A stretch of 36,598 bases of DNA from DAOUCP01 sp034432155 (lineage in GTDB: Bacteria > Chloroflexota > Anaerolineae > Epilineales > Epilineaceae), in NCBI GenBank assembly GCA_034432155.1, contig DAOUCP010000005.1:1-36598 (forward strand), in the 5' to 3' direction. The number at the start of each line of letters is the position of its first letter. Position 1 is the stretch's first letter. The translations under genes were made by a program, and so were the position numbers. Of the stretch, positions 31,427 through 36,598 are shown piece by piece. The notes beneath the pieces were generated by a model that did no database searches, was not told where the DNA came from, and was given only the letters and a program-made list of their open reading frames with translations.

Positions 31427-32206
31427 TTGAACATCCTGGTCGTCATCAAGCAAGTGCCGGACACGGCCATCCGCATCCAGGATCGCATTAAGGATGGCAC
31501 CGTGGATCTGGACGGCGTGACATGGATCACCAACCCGTACGATGAGTTTGCCGTCGAAGAGTCCTTGCGGCTGCGCGAGAAGCACGGCGGCACGGTCACG
31601 CTTCTTGCGCTGGGCCCGGAGCGGGTTCAGAGCAGCATCAAGGACATGCTGGCGCTGGGCGCCGATGAAGGCATTCATCTTCAGGATCCGGCGTTTGACC
31701 ACTTGGGCGCTCGCGAGCGGGCGAAGGTACTCGCCGCCGCAATCCGCAAGCTGCCCTTTGACCTGGTGTGGTCGGGCTGGAAGGGCGTGGACTACGATGA
31801 GGGCCTGGTGCCATCTTACCTGGCCCGGGAGCTGGACTTGCCCTACGTGGCGGCCGTCACCGAGTTCCAGGTGACGGGCGACCGGGCGCAGGTGCGTCGC
31901 GAAGTGGAGGGCGGCGTGGAGGGCCTGGAGGTGCCTCTGCCCGCGGTGTTCGGCGCACAGAAGGGCCTCAACGAGGTGCGCTACGCCAGCCTCAAGGGCA
32001 TCATGGCTGTCAAGCGCAAGCAGATCCCCGTGTGGTCAGCAGCGGATCTGGGGCTGGACATGGCCGCGCTTGGTGAACCGATGGTGCGGACGATGGCCAT
32101 CGAACGGCCAGCCGAGCGACCGCCGGGACGAGTCCTGCAAGGGACATGTGAGGAGGCAGCCCGCGAGCTGGCGAAGCTGCTGCGCGAGGAACTGAAGGTG
32201 ATCTAG
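31427..32206 (+). CDS. etfB: Electron transfer flavoprotein, beta subunit
   Basis: 259 residues. Together with EtfA it carries electrons from acyl-CoA or other dehydrogenases to the quinone pool or other acceptors. Family features: MNILVVIKQVPDTAIRI at the start, NPYDEFAVEESLRL, ALGADEGIHLQD, and the signature region VEGGVEGLEVPLPAVFGAQKG with the KGIMAVKRK segment after it. TTG 31427 is chosen because the family N-terminus begins exactly there, with GAGAGG at 31415-31420; longer starts add unrelated residues. Its stop lies 1 bp before etfA. No acyl-CoA dehydrogenase or ETF:quinone oxidoreductase gene is in the window, so the partner is unknown. Confidence 0.94.
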   Translation: MNILVVIKQVPDTAIRIQDRIKDGTVDLDGVTWITNPYDEFAVEESLRLREKHGGTVTLLALGPERVQSSIKDMLALGADEGIHLQDPAFDHLGARERAKVLAAAIRKLPFDLVWSGWKGVDYDEGLVPSYLARELDLPYVAAVTEFQVTGDRAQVRREVEGGVEGLEVPLPAVFGAQKGLNEVRYASLKGIMAVKRKQIPVWSAADLGLDMAALGEPMVRTMAIERPAERPPGRVLQGTCEEAARELAKLLREELKVI

Positions 32207-32207
32207 G

Positions 32208-33173
32208 ATGAGCGAGACATGGATCCTTGCCGAGACGCGTGACCGAATCGTCAAACCGGTCTCCTTCGAGCTCGCCAGTGCCGCTCGATCCCTGGGCGAC
32301 GGCAGCGTCGTCACGGCGGTGCTCGTGGGCGCCGCCAGTGCTGACCTTGTCCCAGCCCTGGCTGCCCATGGGGCGGACCAGGTGCTGGTGCTCGACGATG
32401 CGCGCCTGGACGCCTACTCGCCAGACGGCTGGGCAAGAGCTCTGGCCGAGGCGGCGCGCCAGCGACAGCCAGCGACCATTCTGGGAGCTGCGACCACGCG
32501 TGGCCGCGAACTCACCGCTCGCCTAGCGGCGGAACTCGATGTCGGCCTGGCCTCGGATGTGATCGCCCTTTCGCTCGCCGACGGCCAGCTCGAGGCGGTG
32601 CGCCCCATTTACGCTGGCCGGGCCATCGCCCGCGTTCGGGTGACCTCCCGCCCCCGCATGGCCACGGTGCGGCCGGGCAGCTATGCGCCGTGTCAGGAGA
32701 CCGCGGCGGGCGAGCCGGTCCGCCTGCCCGTGGCCGACTATGGAGCCCGCGCCGTGGCCACCAGCATGGAGGCTGCGGCCTCGGCTCGCCCGGACGTGGC
32801 GGAGGCGGACATCATTGTGACGGGCGGTCGGGGCATGGGCGGGCCGGAGCATTTCGCGCTCATTGAGGCCCTGGCCGACGAGCTCGGCGCCGCCGTAGGC
32901 GCCAGCCGAGCCGTGGTCGACGCCGGCTGGCGACCGCACAGTGAGCAAGTGGGCCAGACCGGAAAGACGGTTTCGCCATCGCTCTACGTGGCCTGCGGCG
33001 TATCCGGAGCGATGCAGCATCTGGCGGGTATGAAGACGTCGAAGCGCATCGTGGCGGTGAACAAGGACCCGGAGGCGCCCATCTTCCTTGTCGCCGACTA
33101 CGGTGTCATTGGGGATGTCTTCGAGGTGCTGCCGGCGCTCACCGAGGCGATTCGCCAGCTGAAGAGTTCCTAG
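32208..33173 (+). CDS. etfA: Electron transfer flavoprotein, alpha subunit
   Basis: 321 residues, normal length. The C-terminal FAD-binding domain is clear: VTGGRGMGGPEHF, GASRAVVDAGWRPHSEQVGQ with TGKTVSPSLYVACGVSG, then HLAGMKTSKRIVAVNKD and PIFLVADYGVIGDVFEVLP. The N-terminal part (about 1-185) is the less conserved ETF domain shared with EtfB. It is separated from etfB by one base, so the heterodimer is co-translated. The downstream secreted-protein gene starts 3 bp after its stop. Confidence 0.95.
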   Translation: MSETWILAETRDRIVKPVSFELASAARSLGDGSVVTAVLVGAASADLVPALAAHGADQVLVLDDARLDAYSPDGWARALAEAARQRQPATILGAATTRGRELTARLAAELDVGLASDVIALSLADGQLEAVRPIYAGRAIARVRVTSRPRMATVRPGSYAPCQETAAGEPVRLPVADYGARAVATSMEAAASARPDVAEADIIVTGGRGMGGPEHFALIEALADELGAAVGASRAVVDAGWRPHSEQVGQTGKTVSPSLYVACGVSGAMQHLAGMKTSKRIVAVNKDPEAPIFLVADYGVIGDVFEVLPALTEAIRQLKSS

Positions 33174-33176
33174 GCT

Positions 33177-33878
33177 TTGAACCGACGTTGGGCGGTGGCA
33201 GTCAGTGGCGTGCTCCTGGCACTCGCCAGTGCGTTGCCCACGCATGCCCAGCCGGAGTGTCGCCAGGCGGCCATCCGCTCGCCCCTCCGGGGAGCCCGCC
33301 TCCTGGGCGTGGAACCGATTCTGGGCAGTGCCAGGATCGACGACTTCGCTTTCTACAAGCTGGAATGGGCCAGCCAGGCCAACCCCGACAGTTGGTCTGC
33401 CGTTAGCACCATCAAGAGCCAGCCGGTCGTCAACGGCTTGCTGGACGAGTGGGACACCTCGCGGCTGCCGGATGGCCCCTATCGGCTGCGCCTGGTGGTG
33501 GTCGATCCGGCAGGCCGGGAGGTGTGCATCGTGGCGGTCGAGGATCTCGTCATCGCCAACCAGCCGACGGCCACACCGACCGCCACGGCGACCATCATCC
33601 CACCGGGCGCGGCAGTGAGCGGTCAAGCTGCCGGCGAGGCCGGGCAGCTCGCGCCCGGCGAGGCCACGGAGCTCGCAACGAGCACACCACTGCCAACGGC
33701 CACTTTGGCGCCCATTGTGCCACGTTCCTCGGGCAGCCCGCGGGACGCGCTGGCCTTGGAATCGCTCTGGCGCTCAGGGCCGTTGCGGAAGACGGCAGTG
33801 GCGTTCGCCAACGGTCTCTTGGCGGCACTCGTCTTGATGGCCCTGGCGTTGGCGATCGGGCGGCGCCGAGGTCCGTAG
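33177..33878 (+). CDS. Secreted, C-terminally anchored surface protein of unknown function
   Basis: 233 residues. The N-terminal signal peptide (MNRRWAVAVSGVLLALASA, cleavage likely after THA) is followed by a single compact domain at about 27-125. This has ECRQAAIRSPLRGARLLG, then FYKLEWASQANPDSW and LPDGPYRLRLVVVD, a beta-sandwich-like pattern. A Thr/Pro linker (TATPTATATIIPPG), a low-complexity stretch and a C-terminal membrane helix (about 207-227) ending RRRGP follow. The extracellular domain probably faces outward with a short Arg-rich cytoplasmic tail. TTG 33177 lies 3 bp after etfA and has no good ribosome site; an in-frame GTG at 33195 is possible. I do not recognise the family and see no functional tie to ETF. 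Confidence 0.72.
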   Translation: MNRRWAVAVSGVLLALASALPTHAQPECRQAAIRSPLRGARLLGVEPILGSARIDDFAFYKLEWASQANPDSWSAVSTIKSQPVVNGLLDEWDTSRLPDGPYRLRLVVVDPAGREVCIVAVEDLVIANQPTATPTATATIIPPGAAVSGQAAGEAGQLAPGEATELATSTPLPTATLAPIVPRSSGSPRDALALESLWRSGPLRKTAVAFANGLLAALVLMALALAIGRRRGP

Positions 33879-33880
33879 CC

Positions 33881-34534
33881 ATGTGGAAGCGACTCCGTGG
33901 CCGTGCAACGACTCTCGGGCCGGCGGACTGGTTGATCGTCGGTCTCGGCAATCCGGGGGCGCCTTACACCGGCAGTCGCCACAATATCGGCCGGGACACG
34001 GTGGCCGCGCTCGCCCAGCGCTGGGGTGCCCGACTGGAGCAGTCCCGCTATGGGGCGCGGTTCGGCCGAGTCCAATGGCGCGGCCAGACGCTGGTGCTGG
34101 CGGTGAGTTTGACTTACATGAATGAGTCCGGCCAGCCAGTGGCGGCACTGCTTCGCGCCCTGGGTGCCTCGCCAAGCCAGCTGCTGGTCGTCAGCGACGA
34201 TCTGGACCTGCCGCTGGGAACCATCCGGCTGCGCCAGAGCGGCAGCTCCGGTGGGCATCGAGGTCTGGAAAGCATCGTCCAGCATGTGGGTACGACCGAC
34301 TTCCCCCGTCTGCGCCTGGGCATTGGACGTCCGCCCGAAGGCCAAGATGCGGCCGACTATGTGCTCTCGCCGTTTGCCGACGAGGAGCGTCCGATCGTCG
34401 CGTCCGCCGTTGAGCGCGCCTTGTCGGCCATCGAGACGGCTGTCAGCGCCGGCATCGCCGCTGCCATGAGTCGGTACAACCGGGAGGCGCAAGAGGCGCG
34501 GATCACGTCCTCGAGAGGAGCGCACCGCGCATGA
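33881..34534 (+). CDS. pth: Peptidyl-tRNA hydrolase
   Basis: 217 residues. It releases peptides from peptidyl-tRNA that drops off ribosomes. Motifs: LIVGLGNPGAPYTGSRHNIG (with the catalytic His in RHNIG), SLTYMNESGQPV (substrate Asn), VVSDDLDLPLG (catalytic Asp) and GGHRGLESIVQHVGT. The first 16 residues (MWKRLRGRATTLGPAD) are an extension before the usual start. ATG 33881 is 2 bp after the preceding stop with GAGGT at 33868-33872. The C-terminal 20 residues are variable. Its stop overlaps the next gene's ATG (ATGA). Confidence 0.95.
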   Translation: MWKRLRGRATTLGPADWLIVGLGNPGAPYTGSRHNIGRDTVAALAQRWGARLEQSRYGARFGRVQWRGQTLVLAVSLTYMNESGQPVAALLRALGASPSQLLVVSDDLDLPLGTIRLRQSGSSGGHRGLESIVQHVGTTDFPRLRLGIGRPPEGQDAADYVLSPFADEERPIVASAVERALSAIETAVSAGIAAAMSRYNREAQEARITSSRGAHRA

Positions 34535-35496
34535 GAATCCTGGTGACGGGTGGTGCCGGCTTCATTGGCTCGCACCTGGTGGATCGACTGATCGCCGAGG
34601 GACACGAGGTGACGGTGCTGGACAACTGCAGTACGGGGCGGGAGGAGAACCTGGCGCACCTCGCCTCGGAGCCCCGGTTGCGCTTTCTGCGAGGCAGCAT
34701 CCTGAACGACACGTTGGTGGCGGCAGTCATGGCCGAGGTCGAGTTGGTGTACCACCTGGCCGCGGCCGTTGGCGTCGGCTACGTGGTCGCCGACCCCTTG
34801 TGGACCATCCTGACCAACGCCCGAGGCACGGAGATCGTGCTTCGACGAGCCGCCGAGTTCGGCGTTCGGACCGTGTTCGCCAGCAGCTCCGAGGTTTACG
34901 GCGAGAACGTGGACGTGCCCTACCGCGAGGACAGCCCCCGGATTCTGGGACCGACGTGGATCCCCCGCTGGAGCTACTCGACGAGCAAGGCGCTGGACGA
35001 ACACCTGTGTTTCGCCCATCGCGATCGCGGGTTGCCGGTGAGCATCGTTCGCTACTTCAACATCTACGGCCCGCGGATGGATCCCTTGGGCTACGGCAGC
35101 GTGATCGCCCGGTTCATCAGCCAAGCGCTGGCCGGTGTCCCGCTGACGGTCCACGGCGACGGCGAGCAGCGGCGATGTTTCACCTATGTCTCGGACGCCG
35201 TCGAGGCCACCATCCGAGCCGGGTCGGTCCAAGCGGCGGTGGGCGAGGTGTTCAATGTCGGCAGCCGCCATGAGCGCTCGGTCAACGAGCTGGCAGCGGA
35301 GATCCTCCGGCTGACGGGATCCGCTTCGCCGATCGAGTATGTCGACTACGGTAGCGCGTATGGACCGCAGTTCGCCGATCCCCGGCGTCGCCTGCCGGAT
35401 ACCACGAAGGCGGAGCGGGTCTTGGGCTGGTGCGCAGCGGTTGATCTGCCGCAGGGCTTGGCGCAGACGATTGCCGAGAGGCGGTCGGTGCCGTGA
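34531..35496 (+). CDS. NAD-dependent sugar-nucleotide epimerase/dehydratase
   Basis: 321 residues of the extended SDR family. The N-terminal NAD motif is ILVTGGAGFIGSHL. LDNCSTGREENL binds the adenosine side, VYHLAAAVGVGYVV follows, and the active site is YSTSK (Tyr-x3-Lys) with SSSEVYGEN supplying the catalytic Ser/Thr region. The C-terminal part binds the sugar nucleotide (YGSVIARFISQALAGVPL, RCFTYVSDAVEA). It is similar to UDP-glucose 4-epimerases and UDP-glucuronate decarboxylases; the substrate cannot be fixed by eye. It overlaps pth and the next epimerase by 4 bp each, so the three are probably co-translated. Confidence 0.9.
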   Translation: MRILVTGGAGFIGSHLVDRLIAEGHEVTVLDNCSTGREENLAHLASEPRLRFLRGSILNDTLVAAVMAEVELVYHLAAAVGVGYVVADPLWTILTNARGTEIVLRRAAEFGVRTVFASSSEVYGENVDVPYREDSPRILGPTWIPRWSYSTSKALDEHLCFAHRDRGLPVSIVRYFNIYGPRMDPLGYGSVIARFISQALAGVPLTVHGDGEQRRCFTYVSDAVEATIRAGSVQAAVGEVFNVGSRHERSVNELAAEILRLTGSASPIEYVDYGSAYGPQFADPRRRLPDTTKAERVLGWCAAVDLPQGLAQTIAERRSVP

Positions 35497-36422
35497 GGGT
35501 CCTGGTCACCGGTGGCGCCGGCTTCCTGGGGTCTGCCTTGGCGCGGCGGCTGGCCGCTGACGGCAACGTCGTCGCCGTGCTGGACGATCTGTCGAGCGGC
35601 GATCCCGCTCGCCTGCCGCCTACGGTGCGCTTCGCCCGGGGCGACGTGCGGGACATCCCTTCGCTGTGGTCGCTCCTGGTCGACGTCGAGGTCGTCTACC
35701 ACCTGGCCGCCCGGGTCAGCGTCCCGGCGTCCATTCTCTATCCTGCCGAGTACAACGCTGTGAACACCGGAGGCACGGTCAGCCTCATGACGGCCGCCCG
35801 GGATGCCGGCGTGCGCCGTGTCGTCTTCGCGTCGTCCGGCACCGTGTATGGCGAGCAGGCCCAGCAGCCGATCCCCGAGTCGGCCTGGCCACACCCGGCG
35901 AACCCCTATGCCGTGAGCAAGCTGGCCGCCGAAGGCTACGTGCGGGCCATTGGCGAGCTCTACCGAATCGAAACCGTCACGCTGCGCATCTTCAACGCTT
36001 ACGGTCCGGGGCAGGTGGCAGCACCGTCCCATCCGCCAGTGATCCCTGCCTTCGTGACCCAGATCCTCTCCGGCGGCAGCCTGATTCTGCACGGTGTTCC
36101 GGCCGGCTCGCAGACGCGGGACTTCGTCTACGTCGACGATGTTGTGGAGGCCCTGGTGCGCGCCGGCACCGCGGCGGGCATCAGTGGCGGGCTGTACAAC
36201 ATCGGCAGCGGCACGGAGGTGGCGATCGGCGAGGTAGTGCGGCTCCTGGAGCAGGCAACGGGGCATCGCGCGGCCACCTTGGCTTCCGGACAGAGTGGTG
36301 GTGTGGCCCGGATGTGCGCCGACATCTCCTTGGCGGCCAGCGAGCTTGGCTGGCGGCCAACCGTTCCCCTGCCCGAAGGCCTGGCCAGGACGCTGCGCGC
36401 CCTGTCGGGTGGGTCCGGCTAA
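35493..36422 (+). CDS. NAD-dependent sugar-nucleotide epimerase, second copy
   Basis: 309 residues, extended SDR family and a distant paralogue of its upstream neighbour. It has VLVTGGAGFLGSALARRLAA (NAD), VLDDLSSGDPARLP, the acidic GDVRD, VVYHLAARVSVPAS, ASSGTVYGEQ and the catalytic YAVSK (Tyr-x3-Lys), then LRIFNAYGPGQ and TRDFVYVDDVVEALVRA. UDP-glucose 4-epimerase-like activity is most likely, but it is unproven. GTG 35493 overlaps the upstream TGA (GTGA). The last codons lie inside a 36-bp duplication that continues past the stop. Confidence 0.9.
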   Translation: MRVLVTGGAGFLGSALARRLAADGNVVAVLDDLSSGDPARLPPTVRFARGDVRDIPSLWSLLVDVEVVYHLAARVSVPASILYPAEYNAVNTGGTVSLMTAARDAGVRRVVFASSGTVYGEQAQQPIPESAWPHPANPYAVSKLAAEGYVRAIGELYRIETVTLRIFNAYGPGQVAAPSHPPVIPAFVTQILSGGSLILHGVPAGSQTRDFVYVDDVVEALVRAGTAAGISGGLYNIGSGTEVAIGEVVRLLEQATGHRAATLASGQSGGVARMCADISLAASELGWRPTVPLPEGLARTLRALSGGSG

Positions 36423-36462
36423 GGTCGGCGGCGCCGCCTACCGGGTGGGTGCGGCTAGGGTC
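36407..36462. repeat. 36-bp duplication spanning the epimerase stop codon
   Basis: GGGTGGGTCCGGCTAAGGTC (36407-36426) and GGGTGGGTGCGGCTAGGGTC (36443-36462) differ at two positions and lie 36 bp apart. The first contains the TAA stop of the epimerase. The second contains, on the opposite strand, the stop of the partial gene that enters from the right edge. Confidence 0.8.
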
Positions 36463-36598
36463 TGCCGCACGGCCACCGCGGGCGGCAGTCGAAGCGATGG
36501 ATGCCGGCCTGGCGGGCGACGGCGTAGGCCGCTGTCAGCTCGCGATCGCTGGGCCGGCGGTTCTGCTCCGGGTGGCGCGGGCCCCCCCCCGCGCCGCC
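36455..36598 (-). CDS. C-terminal fragment of an unidentified protein (5' end beyond the window)
   Basis: On the minus strand the frame is open from the right edge to a TAG at 36455-36457. The clearest part reads EQNRRPSDRELTAAYAVAR then QAGIHRFDCRPRW. This has normal helix-like composition and codon use and resembles the end of radical SAM proteins, where a late helix ends in AREAGL-like residues; that resemblance is weak. The first ten codons at the edge are derived from a C/G run and may be assembly noise. Confidence 0.4.
   Translation of the reverse strand, partial: GGAGGGPRHPEQNRRPSDRELTAAYAVARQAGIHRFDCRPRWPCGRP

Noticed and set aside
31291..31491. Short gene with a good ribosome site (GGGAGGAG) before etfB
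   Set aside because: It overlaps etfB by 65 bp, has no recognisable features and runs through the terminator-like hairpin; kept only as a possible leader frame in the attenuator finding.

Overview
This is a GC-rich bacterial window (roughly two-thirds G+C), tightly packed and free of insertion sequences, tRNAs, rRNAs and CRISPR arrays. The most likely source is a Chloroflexota (Thermomicrobia-like) or a neighbouring lineage. That call is an inference from the high GC, the long Thr/Ala/Pro/Arg linkers in secreted proteins, the CAP plus dockerin-like architecture and the overall gene set; no marker gene settles it. Both ends are low-complexity G/C runs with a gene cut at each, so the window looks like a whole contig broken at GC-rich sequence.

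Layout. (1) 1-762: 3' end of mutL. (2) 804-5116: a predicted operon with a membrane-anchored Trm112-like protein, inositol-1-phosphate synthase, a 42-bp minisatellite and two CNNM/CBS membrane proteins. (3) 5151-10932: promoter and operon for a soluble NAD-linked [NiFe] hydrogenase (hoxF with a fused NuoE-like domain, hoxU, hoxY, hoxH, protease hoxW) ending in a receiver-only response regulator. (4) 10929-16914, opposite strand: icd, aclB and aclA (isocitrate dehydrogenase and both subunits of ATP-citrate lyase), followed by a membrane histidine kinase. The kinase and response regulator genes overlap tail to tail by 4 bp. (5) 17307-18959: ATP-dependent PEP carboxykinase, divergent from icd. 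(6) 18941-22625, minus strand: aminotransferase, flippase-like membrane protein and GT4 glycosyltransferase. (7) 22878-28373: sugar nucleotidyltransferase, aspartate-type aminotransferase, 23S rRNA m5U methyltransferase, a stand-alone I9-type propeptide and a subtilase. (8) 28646-30163: secreted CAP/dockerin-like protein. (9) 30194-31087, minus: Xer-type recombinase. (10) 31427-36422: etfB, etfA, an anchored surface protein, pth and two sugar-nucleotide epimerases, behind an attenuator-like leader. (11) 36455-36598, minus: a C-terminal gene fragment.

How the genes may work together. Regions 3-5 read as one metabolic island. The Hox enzyme turns H2 into NADH. ATP-citrate lyase and isocitrate dehydrogenase are hallmark steps of the reductive TCA cycle. 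PEP carboxykinase draws oxaloacetate towards gluconeogenesis. The kinase and the receiver are each the last gene of one of the two converging operons, so they may form a cognate pair linking H2 oxidation to carbon metabolism. The rest of the cycle (2-oxoglutarate and pyruvate:ferredoxin oxidoreductases, fumarate reductase) and the hyp maturation genes are not in the window, so autotrophy is an inference.

A second theme is that most of the longer gaps, and several gene ends, carry a private tandem repeat with units of 24 to 61 bp. The unit sequence differs at each place and several are in-frame multiples of three.
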